Below, one piece after another: positions 55,202 through 64,000 of a stretch of 64,000 bases of DNA; the stretch's first letter is position 1, and each line of letters begins with the position of its first letter. Made by a program: the position numbers and the translations under genes. Source of the DNA: Tieghemiomyces parasiticus (taxonomy: Eukaryota > Kickxellomycota > Dimargaritomycetes > Dimargaritales > Dimargaritaceae); contig JANBPT010000013.1 in assembly GCA_027575765.1 (NCBI GenBank), positions 1-64,000 of the forward strand. The letters are read 5' to 3'. The notes beneath the pieces were generated by a model. It had not been told where the DNA came from. It did not search any database and worked only from the letters and a program-made list of their open reading frames with translations.

Positions 55202-56960
55202 AACTACCCGGCCCTTCACCGGCCCATCCCTCGTTCCTCCTGGCATCATGCCCTCGTATCTCCGTCGCTGGGGCCGATTTTCGGAATTCCACGACCTCTT
55301 TATTCCTGCGCTCCCGCGTACCATCGCTCATTTTTTTTATCTCTTCTATCGATATAACGTATCCTCCGCTCACCTAGTTCCCATTTAGAGTATACCTGAG
55401 TTGTTAAGTTAAGATAATAGTACCAAAGGGGATGGTAAATTGAACGACCGCAGTTGATAAATACCTCGTCACCACGTCAGATGGCGCCCATCGTGCTGGG
55501 GAAAATGCTGTTTGCCCAGGTCAGCTGTTTATTGGCCAATTGAGATACTTTCGCCCTGCAGACCCTGAGGTCCCTCTCCGGCAAATGCACCAACACGTTT
55601 AATGGGCGACCAGCTCTGAGAGTGTGGTCCTATCGACTTGTAGGAAAGTGGACTGGGTGGCGGGAAACGACGGTAAGGTAACCGTTGGCAGTGTACAGCT
55701 TGGTTGTTGGCTGATCAAAGGTTTTCATCAACTTCTAACGGCAAGAATGCCAACTGATGCTGCCTAAATTGCGTTTGGTTGAGGCGGGTTGGGACTTATG
55801 AATTAGGCATCGTACATAGTTCAGGATGCAGGCGCTGTTCGATTGGGTAGATCAATTTTAGGGTGCGTTATGTTGACCCAACGAATTAGCCCCCGGGGTT
55901 CACACTCAGAGCTGACGTCCATGACCTTTCAAGATCCACTCACAATGACTCTATGCAGTGAGAATGTTCATTGTGCCGAAAAACCATACCGATCATAGCC
56001 CCTTTTTTAAAATTAGTGTTGGTTGCTATGTAGTTTGTTTGCTTCAGTCCTGGAGTGACCAATTAACTGTATTTAGTTTCGTTTACATGTAGATCCATGG
56101 CCACGGTATCGTGGCTTTAGCCCAGACATACATGTGCCAGACTCTACTGGTGTGGTCGTTTAATGGCCAAGCTCCCCGCTTTACCTTACAGCAACTCAAA
56201 TTATGTACAAATCGGGCATAAGTTCACCAGCACTTTGTGGATAGGGCGGCGTGCCACAGATACGGGTGTGTCCAAGGTGGATGCACAGTCTATAAAAATG
56301 AGGAAAAGGACAAATAGATGATGATCAACGAAACTGTGGATATTAAAGAAGGGAGTGGTATGAAATGGCCGCTAGCCTTTCTTGTCCTTTCTGTCTCGTT
56401 GGTAAGGTTACGCGCTCTGCGGGTGGATGCGGGATGGGCGGGCGGGAAATTGCGGAGGAGGGCGGGACAATCCCTTCCGCCGTCTGGCGACCTCAGTCCA
56501 CCCCTCAGACTCGACTGTCCGGATCACTCCGGGCGGGTCCAGCCGCCGGTGAGGGTCATCCGGGTCGGGTATCCTAGGAGGGGGAGGTTCATCTCGCCGC
56601 CACATGGGAGTATGGGCGCTAGGCGTACTGTAGAAGTTGCACAGGTACGTCTCGTGAGGTAAGGGGTACTACAACGATGACCTAGCATCTAGCTACCTAA
56701 AATAGTCAACACTGGCAACAGGTGATCAGGCGACATTCCAAGGTGGGAGGTGAGCGATTTTCGGGTCCGAAGCTGCTGGTGGATTTGGGACGGCCGAATA
56801 CTGACATGACGGACTGAACGGTAACTATCAACCTAAAACCTACGGATACGCCTACTACATAGCCAAATCCCTAGCCATTTAAATACCTCCAGCTCGACAC
56901 CCTGCTCATTATGACTTTTCTCAACTCTAATTTCCATCAACTGACAACGCCTCTTTCGCC
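55202..56960. other. Intergenic between CDK1 and Ran-like gene
   Basis: This 1.8 kb tandem spacer has lower GC than the coding regions and no recognisable gene. Confidence 0.5.
56878..56885 (+). promoter_or_regulatory. Possible TATA element of Ran-like gene
   Basis: TTTAAATA lies 76 bases upstream of the ATG at 56961. Position fits a TATA element with a short leader; the sequence is non-canonical. Confidence 0.35.
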
Positions 56961-57572
56961 ATGGCATCCTGGTGCACCGACTTCAAAATAGTGCTCGTTG
57001 GCGATGCTAACGTAGGAAAGAGCACCTTCATCTCTCGGTGCCAGAATCAAGCGACCACAGCCGCCGTTAACACCTCCGGCGTACAGAAGCACACCATTAT
57101 TTTTCAGAGCACACTGGGTACGATCCGATTCCACGTCTGGGATATCGCTGGTCGGGACAGAGCTAACGCCCTGTGCGATGGCTATTACACCGCGACCCAC
57201 GGGGTCATTCTCATGTTCGATGTGACCTCTCGCGCCTCATATACCAATACACTCGAATGGCACCGCGAGGTGACCGGGGTGTGTGGCGACACTCCTATGG
57301 TCCTGTGCGGCAACAAGTCCGACATTCCGGGCCGCTGTGTCGAGCCTAACCAACGCAGGTTTTTCCACGAGAGAGACATACCGTATTACGAAGTCTCGGC
57401 CAAGGTCGATCATAAATGGGATGCGGTGTTCCTTAGTTTGGCTCGCCAGCTACTCGAGGACCCGGACCTAAAATTCACCGCCGCCCCTTCCCTGGCCCTG
57501 TCTGGGGCCCTGGCCAATGCTGAGCTCATGGCCCAGACACGGGAGGATCTCAAGCGGCTCCAGGTCAACTGA
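56961..57572 (+). CDS. Divergent Ran-like small GTPase
   Basis: This 203-residue, intronless GTPase resembles Ran/Gsp1, the nuclear transport GTPase, along its whole length. P-loop GDANVGKS is at 14-21, switch-I threonine at 38 in NTSGV, G3 WDIAG at 60-64, NKSD for guanine specificity, and SAK. Ran-like blocks are DGYY (after switch II), MFDVTSR, WHREV, VLCGNKSD and a tail LARQLLEDPDLKF..PSLAL. Differences matter: the catalytic glutamine after DxAG (Ran Gln69) is Arg65; the basic loop after the P-loop is replaced by neutral residues; and the acidic DEDDDL tail is missing, the chain ending in KRLQVN. It is therefore probably a specialised or slow-hydrolysing Ran paralogue, not the essential Ran. 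No lipidation cysteine motif is present at the end, which excludes Rab and Ras. Confidence 0.86.
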   Translation: MASWCTDFKIVLVGDANVGKSTFISRCQNQATTAAVNTSGVQKHTIIFQSTLGTIRFHVWDIAGRDRANALCDGYYTATHGVILMFDVTSRASYTNTLEWHREVTGVCGDTPMVLCGNKSDIPGRCVEPNQRRFFHERDIPYYEVSAKVDHKWDAVFLSLARQLLEDPDLKFTAAPSLALSGALANAELMAQTREDLKRLQVN

Positions 57573-59607
57573 AGCGAATTCTGATTTAATATTGCCTCCT
57601 TAATCCTTACCTACGAATGGCTCAGTCCTTTCAAGCCCCATTGGTTTAATTTCGAAATGTTAAAGTTTCCTCCCTCCGGGCTGTCGGTAGTTCATATTGC
57701 TCAACTATCAGCTCAACGTGCAAACAGTCATTGGGTTATATAAGCTGTTGAGGTTTCGATGTCGGTACTTGTTCCAGTCACGCGACCGGATATCAGGGTT
57801 ATTATTGTCGTGTTTATCCAGAGGCTCAAATTTGCAAGCCCTGGGAGAGTGCCACTCAACTTTTTCCCAGTAGCCAGTCAACGGCCGGGCGGTTTGTAGA
57901 AGAGCAATTCTATACAGACTCAACGGGGCATACCAATATAGTCCATTGTAGTTGAAAAGTGGCTTGCAGGCTGCCGTATATTGCAGAAGGTCAAGTGACG
58001 CGCCTCCTGATTTGAGGGGTGATGAGCGATGGTCTAGATATTTAGCGCTGACTGCCGGGGCGCAGGTCCTCTACACAAGATGTAAATAAATATATATCGT
58101 TGTAGTAGGTGTAAACCCGAGAGTCGATCTATGGGATGCCTAGGAAATCTAATATATAGTAATATATGCTTAGGATCGTCTTTCTTGGTGGGGGAGGGTC
58201 ATCTTCAAGGCTTATATAGCCGTGCTAGTTCTCATAAGAACGTTTAAAAGAGGAGGCTGCCTCGGCGAGGGCCGAGCCTTGTCAATGAGCCTCGCAAGAT
58301 AATTTATGAGAACCTGGTCAGCAGTGGGAGTTTCTACAAGTTGGCTTCCGTGGGACAAATAATTCGCGGAAAGTGGGCGGAATTATAGTAATGATAGCGG
58401 TGGACGTTGCCATCGCTAATGGTCGAGGCGTTGTGACTGCCGATAGCTACAGTGCGTGCTGCATGGCTTGACTGAACGTGCGAGTAGGGGGCGGTGTCTG
58501 GTGGCTATTGAGTACAATTTATTTCGGTTACCACCATCGGATCGAGGACCGACAACGTATCTGCGGGAGCCCCCACATGCTCAAGAATCAGGTAACCACT
58601 CAGAACCGAAAACCTCTCCCCGTATATCAGCTCCACGGTAAGGACAAAGAGGGGAGAGGTAGTGCAGCGAACCGAGTGTCACTCCCAAGTGCATCCAGTG
58701 CACTCTGGCCTACCATTGGTTGAGCCCCATTAAACCTTAACCCTATAACAGCATTTCAATATCTCAAATGGGTTCTTCATACCCCTCGAATTTTAATGTC
58801 AGCCGAGATCGCATAGTGCATGACCGTCGCGGTTATAACTTATAGAGGCCTAGCCAGGCGAGCGTGTAGCCCAGTATTAGAGCTCAATTTTATGGCCGGT
58901 CGCCCTTAAGATCGCCGGTATTACTAGAGGGACACGGTCGCGTATTCCCATAAATGGAGCTGGACAATTCCAAAGCTACAAAAAAACCTTCCCTCAACCC
59001 TCCCTACCCGCTGATTAGGTAATTTTCCACTCGCACGCGCATGACCTAGCCTTTCCTCCACCGCTTCCTTCCTTAAGCTTAACATCGTAGCTTGACATTT
59101 CTACACCTTGTTGCCCAACCATGGCCGCTGTGGCAACCAAAATAAGGGGCACCGTGCGTAGTGATGTAAGGGCTGGTTTGCTGAATAATGGCAATGTGCC
59201 AGATCTACCGTTATCTATTGCTACCAAGTCCAGGCGGCTGTAACCAAAAAAAATAATTACACGGTTGGCGCAACAATGCATCTCACCACGTTCGAGACTT
59301 AAGAGGACATTGTTGGTTTCTATATTTGGGATATTATTGGCTGCGAATATGTGAGAAAGCTGCATTACTGCTACTATTTGTAGGGTGATGGCGCCTCCTT
59401 CATGTTCATTATGACCAGTCGTTCCACCGGATGACGACAGGCTTATCGTACTTCTACCATTCAAGGGGGTCCCAGTTGGCATTCTACAAGCAAGACAACT
59501 GCTCTCTGCTACACTCCGAATGGTTACGATAGCCCACTTAATCTCCCAGAAGGAGAAATATCAACTTGGCCAGCGGGCATAATTTTCCTTGGTGGCCATC
59601 GGCCGTC
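57573..59607. other. Convergent spacer, Ran-like gene / LeuA-like gene
   Basis: In this 2 kb gap between convergent genes I see no gene. The longest frame (59015-59482, minus) reads as non-protein-like sequence. Confidence 0.5.
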
Positions 59608-60852
59608 TTAGGAGCATGTCTCAACCAGGCGCCTCAGGTCACTATCGGTAACCTCGGTGCGATCCTCGGCCAGGATTTTGAACTTGGAAAACAGCTGATT
59701 AAGATGGTCTGGGCTGAGATCTAGGTTTTCAATCTTGAGTCGTTCAAGCCGGGCTTGAAAGGCGCTACGGCCGCTCAATTTACTCAGGATGAGACCATCA
59801 CTAGTGGCACCAACCATCTCGGGGTCGAGATACTCATAAGTTGAGCGGTTACGCAGAAGGCCATGCTGGTGGATACCTGAGGTGTGGCGGAACACATTAC
59901 GGCCCACAATGGGCTTATTGGGCGCGAGGGTGGTGCCGCCCAGGTCGGCGATGGTATTACAGATACTGGTAAACATGCGGGTGTTGAGTTGATGACGGGC
60001 CTGGTAATGCTCGGGGTGGGTGGTGAGGACCATGGCGATTTCTTCGATGGCAGCGTTACCCGCGCGCTCGCCGATGCCGGTAAACGTGGCGTCGATGCTA
60101 CTGATCCCGGCCTCGATCCCGGCCAAGGCGTTCGCAGTACCCAGGCCTAGGTCGTTGTGGATGTGCAGGCCCCACCGGAACTCAGGCGGGTAAGTGGTGT
60201 TCTCCAGGCAGTGTCGCACCATCTTGTAGATTTGCGAGGGAATGAGGGAGCCTACCGTATCGGTAAGGAAGACGGCCACCGCCCCAGCGTCGATGGCCGC
60301 CTGGTTGGCCTGGCAGAGAAAGTCAGGGTCGGATCGGCCCCCGTCCTCAGCGGCGAACTGGACGTGGTCGGTATACCGCCGAGCGTATGCGATGGCCCGG
60401 GAAATTCGGGTCAGACATTCCTCGCGGGTGATGCAGAGTTTGTGCTCGAGGTGGATATCCGAAGTGGCGCTGAAGATGCGGATACTGAACCGCGGGGCAT
60501 CCTTCATGGCTTCATAGACAGTGTCGATGTCAGCCTCAAGCGTGCGGGCCAGGGCAGATAAGCGTACTGGCTTACCCGTCGATTCTCGACCTTCCATGAG
60601 AGACCCAACCTCGCGGGCAATACGTTGGCAGGCATTGAAGATTGTTGGAGAGGCAGCAGGGAACCCCACCTCGATTTCGTCAACCCCGGCCAGCGAGAGC
60701 TGCTTGGCAATTGCGATCTTGTCGTCCGTGCTAAAATTGACATCTGGGGCTTGTTCACCATCCCGTAGCGATGTGTCGCTAAAGTAGATGGTCCGAAGGT
60801 CAGCAGAGGGGCTGGGTGTGGTAACTGACTGGCACATACCGGCGATGGTCAT
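59608..60852 (-). CDS. 2-Isopropylmalate-synthase-like enzyme, catalytic domain only
   Basis: This 414-residue, intronless DRE-TIM metallolyase-family protein condenses an acyl-CoA with a 2-oxo acid; the closest pattern is 2-isopropylmalate synthase (leucine synthesis). SDTSLRDGEQAP at 25-36 carries catalytic Arg30-Asp31. The metal-binding HIHND is at 230-234, followed by LGLGTANALAGIEAGI and GIGERAGN at 259-266. SGIHQHGLL at about 325-333 is the second subdomain. The leucine-binding C-terminal regulatory domain (about 100-120 residues) of LeuA and fungal Leu4 is absent; the chain ends after subdomain II with a normal stop. The sequence follows the bacterial LeuA/type-1 pattern and lacks a clear mitochondrial presequence. 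Related homocitrate and citramalate synthases cannot be excluded. A (TA)n tract lies 120 bases upstream. Confidence 0.88.
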   Translation of the reverse strand: MTIAGMCQSVTTPSPSADLRTIYFSDTSLRDGEQAPDVNFSTDDKIAIAKQLSLAGVDEIEVGFPAASPTIFNACQRIAREVGSLMEGRESTGKPVRLSALARTLEADIDTVYEAMKDAPRFSIRIFSATSDIHLEHKLCITREECLTRISRAIAYARRYTDHVQFAAEDGGRSDPDFLCQANQAAIDAGAVAVFLTDTVGSLIPSQIYKMVRHCLENTTYPPEFRWGLHIHNDLGLGTANALAGIEAGISSIDATFTGIGERAGNAAIEEIAMVLTTHPEHYQARHQLNTRMFTSICNTIADLGGTTLAPNKPIVGRNVFRHTSGIHQHGLLRNRSTYEYLDPEMVGATSDGLILSKLSGRSAFQARLERLKIENLDLSPDHLNQLFSKFKILAEDRTEVTDSDLRRLVETCS

Positions 60853-62004
60853 GGTGGTAGAATGGGTGGAGCGGTTTGAAGTAGAGGGCTAGCGTTCACT
60901 GGGATGATAATGCTTACGAGTCAAGAGGAAGGGTTATAGAGGCACCGCTAGTGGGTTGGCTCGGTGAGCTCTATATATATATATATGTATATATATATTC
61001 CCCCAGCTCGCCAGGAGGTATTAGGTGAAAAGGGGTAAGGGGTCGGCAAAGGAGGCGATATATGAATAGTCCCGATTTAAGAATGATTCAGTGCTGCGGT
61101 GGTGTGGCCGAGGCCGCCGGCTCCACTGTACTTCCTCACTTTATCTATCCCGTTTCCAGTGCATAGATTAACGAATGTGTGGGATCCGCCGTTGTGCGGA
61201 GTCCATTTTCGCACCTTATTGGCATGCTAGTTTTCCCGGTGGCTGCATAGGCTAAGGTGCCGGTCACAGCAGGCCACTGGTCTTCCGCCTTGAAGGGCTG
61301 GGCCTTTAGACTGCCTAGCCGTTTGGTGGCGTATTCTAAAGTATTAAAAGATGACCTGTCCAACTCGTTTTGCCGCCACCATTTCTCACAAACGCAGCTG
61401 AGCCGGGCTGCCAGGAGTGGCCGTTCGGCCCGGCTGAATTTAATATGGGGCTAGGTAACGGAGTGACACCAGGACGCGCATATTGGGACAAAAACCGGCT
61501 GGGTTTAGACAGTAGGTTGCGGCGAGCAATGCCTAACGGCCACGGGGTGGAACCAAAGCTGGCGACGCCAGGGGCCGTTCGATGTATTGGCCTGGTGAGT
61601 TTGTCACCTTTGCGCTACCGTACAGCCAATTGATCCTGTGGAGCCATGATAGTGGTGGAGAGGGAGGCCACGTAGGCCTGACGATTGGGCTCACCCTTTT
61701 TGACGTTGCTAACTGACGTAATCGACGTTGGTACTCGTACGTGTACCCGCTTATCCCTACTATCCATGCGGTTTTCAGTTGAAGGAGGGTTTACCGTGCA
61801 AGCAATGCACAAATCCTGCCCGGCTCGGCCTCGTCTTGATTAGTCAGGAGGTGAGGCACTGGTAGCCCAATCCGCACCAAATCTAGTGCTACTGTCCACT
61901 TTACTCGAAGTCCAATTCTTCTCTTCCCTAGCGCTACCTTTCGGACCGAACTCATTCCACCCCGATTCCACCTCCAGCCTCCCACTTGCTCAGTACCGTC
62001 ACCC
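60853..62004. other. Divergent promoter region, LeuA-like / ELMO-domain genes
   Basis: This 1.15 kb gap contains the (TA)n tract described separately. No gene is recognised. Confidence 0.5.
60972..60999 (-). promoter_or_regulatory. (TA)n tract, possible TATA element of LeuA-like gene
   Basis: A near-perfect 28-base alternating TA run lies 120-147 bases upstream of the ATG at 60852 on the gene's strand. Position and sequence fit a strong TATA element, though as a microsatellite it may have arisen by chance. Confidence 0.45.
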
Positions 62005-63459
62005 ATGCACAGCACCCTGCCCTTGACCAGACCCCTCCTGGCACGGGTTAGCCTGTGGCTGAACGCCCTCCTCTACCCACCCTTACCACTTCTGCCGGGG
62101 CTCATCGGCCTATTGACGTTTCTACCGCTCTGTGGCTACAGGCTGTGGAAATGGGGACTCCGTCACACTTGGTACCTGGGCCAGGGTGAAATCGCCCGTC
62201 TCCTTGCCAGTGACCCACACCCGCCACTGCACGTCGGCTATTACCCCGGACCCCGCGTGACGGACATGCCAAAGATAGGCGGGCTCTTACGGCCATCGCA
62301 AACCCTCACGAACCTCACACCAACTGGCCTCATCCGCCTGCGCCGCGCAATCTACTACTCCCGATACCTTGGGCCGGTTCGCGCTCGCCTTGAACACGCC
62401 CGGGACCTGAACTATACACAACTGGCCCGCCGCACCGAGCGACTCAAGGGCCTCAATCTTAGCGTAGACCACCCCACCCTACTTGATGTGTTTTCCCCGT
62501 GGGTACCGCTATACACGTTACGGCTGACCAACGGGCTGGCCGCCATCCACCGGGCCAACCGGGCGCGCGCGGTACTAAACCAGCGCAAATGCACGTCTGC
62601 CCCGCCCCCACTTGCAGCGTCTGACTGCCTTACCCTTTCCGATGCCGTGCTGGATGACCCGGTCGAACGGGCTCTCCTCCGTTTGTGGGACAACCTGCGA
62701 CCTGCCCTCCCACACGCCCCACCAACTCCCGTCTGGCCCGACGTCGGCTTCCAAGGTGCTGACCCACGGACCGATTTCCGCGGGATGGGACTGTTGGCCC
62801 TCGATGCCATGGACTACTATGCCACGCGGTATACGGAATCCGCCCAGTTAGTGCTCAAAACGAGCCGGGAGCACACCCAGGCGTGGTACACTTTCGGCAT
62901 TGTAGGCGTCAACCTGACTGCCCTGGCTTGGCGGCTCTACAGCAGCCCCGAATTAGAGGCCTACGTACTACAGGCTGGCGCTGTCGACCGCGCCCAGGAA
63001 GCCTTCTTCGACCTCTTCAGTTACCTGGTCCACGTGTTCAACGACTTTTGGTTCACTCCGGCCGCGTCACTCCTCTGGCCCGCCACGGAGTTGGATGCTT
63101 TGGCCCGACGGCTAACTACCGGTACCACAACGGATGAGCCGATCGTCCGCGTGGCAAGCTTGTCACGGCTCCCGTTATCACTACGGTACCGCTACTACCG
63201 ATCCACAGGGCTATTAGCCGGGATAGGCGACGTGGACATCAATGACGCACAGTTGTGGCCCGCCACCCTGCCGTTCACCATCATGGATTTTGAATCCGTA
63301 GTGCCAAGGTTTGAGGCCCAGGTTCGCCGGCTCATCCAAGGTGGTGAGCCCGAACTCACCCTAGATACTCATCCTTTCCTGTGCTGGCCCGTCGGAGCCA
63401 AGGCTGATGGGAATGCCGATCCACCGCTGCCCTACTCCGAAACTAAAAAGGGTCAGTAA
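62005..63459 (+). CDS. ELMO-domain (ELMOD-type) protein
   Basis: ELMOD proteins act as GTPase-activating proteins for Arl2/Arf-family GTPases. The 484-residue, intronless product starts at the ATG at 62005. The N-terminus is hydrophobic (LNALLYPPLPLLPGLIGLLTF, about 15-45), perhaps a membrane anchor or signal anchor. A 190-residue linker region follows with no known domain. The ELMO core starts at 244 with the signature WPDVGFQGADPRTDFRGMG (244-262), whose DFRG arginine is the residue believed essential for GAP activity. VGVNLTALAW and FNDFWF follow, and the domain ends near 370-390. The C-terminal part is not recognised. An N-terminal membrane segment is unusual for the family. It is convergent with the partial gene at the window end. 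Confidence 0.87.
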   Translation: MHSTLPLTRPLLARVSLWLNALLYPPLPLLPGLIGLLTFLPLCGYRLWKWGLRHTWYLGQGEIARLLASDPHPPLHVGYYPGPRVTDMPKIGGLLRPSQTLTNLTPTGLIRLRRAIYYSRYLGPVRARLEHARDLNYTQLARRTERLKGLNLSVDHPTLLDVFSPWVPLYTLRLTNGLAAIHRANRARAVLNQRKCTSAPPPLAASDCLTLSDAVLDDPVERALLRLWDNLRPALPHAPPTPVWPDVGFQGADPRTDFRGMGLLALDAMDYYATRYTESAQLVLKTSREHTQAWYTFGIVGVNLTALAWRLYSSPELEAYVLQAGAVDRAQEAFFDLFSYLVHVFNDFWFTPAASLLWPATELDALARRLTTGTTTDEPIVRVASLSRLPLSLRYRYYRSTGLLAGIGDVDINDAQLWPATLPFTIMDFESVVPRFEAQVRRLIQGGEPELTLDTHPFLCWPVGAKADGNADPPLPYSETKKGQ

Positions 63460-63700
63460 GCCCACTCAGCAAATGGTAAAGTACCAATCGCCTTGGACAG
63501 TATGATTATAGTCCGTGCGCAATCATCCTGTTATTGGCACGATCATAGATCGCGCAACGCTCATTGACGGCCATCGGGTAGGTGTCCACGAAGGGAGGGG
63601 GTTTTGTGTAGTAAATAAGTAAAATTCAAGGCATGTATTGATAGAAACAAATAACTGTGATGAAAAATGCGAATCAGGTGGCGGGCAACAGACCCAGCGC

Positions 63701-64000
63701 CTAGGAGCAGGCGTCCTGGATGGCCCGGGTCTTCTTGGAACCGGGGAGCAGGCGGTTGGACGAGCCGCCGGTATCGAGTAGGCTGTCGGCTAGCCCGAAC
63801 GAACGTCCTGAAGTCAAAAACTTGGACGAAGCGCCTCGAGGTAGGATCGGCTTTACCAGCAATAACTCGAGCTCCTTCTTCCACGCTGTAATTTGCCGGT
63901 CGCTGGGCCCGTTCGACCCGCTGGCGTGGTCCTTCTGCTTCTGCGTCTTTTTGCCCTTCCGCGTGGACCCCTCGGCGTACCATTCGTCGTCGTCATCTTC
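63701..64000 (-). CDS. 3' end of an unidentified gene, possibly a DEAD-box helicase
   Basis: The last 99 codons of a minus-strand gene run off the window end, with a TAG stop at 63703-63701. The visible part begins in an acidic stretch (EDDDDEWYAEGSTRKGKK), then a basic region with a conserved-looking block LELLLVKPILPRGASSKFLT and a short serine-rich tail. The block vaguely resembles the C-terminal tail of nucleolar MAK5/DDX24-type DEAD-box helicases. That is a guess from a short tail with no catalytic motif in view. The upstream part of the gene lies outside the window. Confidence 0.5.
   Translation of the reverse strand, partial: EDDDDEWYAEGSTRKGKKTQKQKDHASGSNGPSDRQITAWKKELELLLVKPILPRGASSKFLTSGRSFGLADSLLDTGGSSNRLLPGSKKTRAIQDACS

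Noticed and set aside
59015..59482. 155-codon minus-strand frame between the Ran-like and LeuA-like genes
   Set aside because: No recognisable motif and the start context is poor; treated as chance.
59608..60852. Homocitrate synthase as the name for the LeuA-like gene
   Set aside because: Fungal homocitrate synthases have a THNDSG-type metal motif; this gene has HIHNDLGLG and GIGERAGN of the isopropylmalate-synthase pattern, so it was kept only as an alternative.
1..64000. CRISPR arrays, prokaryotic operons, rRNA genes or intact transposons
   Set aside because: No regularly spaced repeats, transposase or reverse-transcriptase motifs were seen; genes have spliceosomal introns. Only short microsatellites were found.

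Overview
The window is nuclear DNA from a fungus. PAM17 (a fungal-specific subunit of the mitochondrial import motor) and a stand-alone orotate phosphoribosyltransferase (not the UMP-synthase fusion of animals and plants) argue for fungi. Introns are short (about 100-290 nt) with GTAAGT/GTGAGT-type donors, coding regions are GC-rich, and every recognised gene is a single-copy-type eukaryotic gene. An ELMOD protein and an animal-like NDUFA5 hint at an early-diverging (zygomycete-grade) lineage, but that is a guess. I saw no rRNA, tRNA, CRISPR array or intact transposon.

Layout. 1-3.8 kb: no recognisable gene. 3.8-15.4 kb: dense housekeeping block: URA5 (+), PAM17 (-), NDUFA5 (+), TFIIA-gamma (-), proteasome alpha3 (+), a five-exon phosphopentomutase/phosphoglucomutase-2 (+), SND2/TMEM208 (-) and mitoribosomal mL54 (-). 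16.2-21.0 kb: a large intronless eIF4G (-). 21-32 kb: gene-poor, with one secreted hypothetical protein (24.3-25.1 kb) and a five-exon coiled-coil, low-complexity protein (27.5-30.6 kb). 32.3-45.6 kb: proteasome alpha2 (+), six-exon CFT2/CPSF100 (-), intronless SIN3 (-), MPP6 (+), coatomer zeta (-) and a 52-residue tail-anchored-like protein (+). 46.3-48.3 kb: two adjacent genes for small secreted, lysine-rich, cysteine-free peptides, the first carrying an apparent frameshift. 48.8-55.2 kb: PAB1 (-), four-exon NEDD8/RUB1 (+), CDK1 (+). 57-64 kb: a divergent Ran-like GTPase (+), a single-domain 2-isopropylmalate-synthase-like enzyme (-), an ELMO-domain protein (+) and the 3' end of a further gene (-).

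Functional links: eIF4G and PAB1 are partners in the mRNA closed loop; CFT2 and MPP6 act in 3'-end and RNA processing; TFIIA-gamma and SIN3 act in transcription; proteasome alpha2 and alpha3 are adjacent subunits of one ring; RUB1 feeds cullin-ligase activation; PAM17, mL54 and NDUFA5 are mitochondrial. There is no operon-like organisation. The least ordinary items are the Ran-like GTPase in which the catalytic glutamine is arginine, the pair of cationic secreted peptide genes, the isopropylmalate-synthase-like enzyme without its regulatory domain, and several unusual exons (an ATG-only exon, two 18-nt microexons and a stop-free 153-nt intron).
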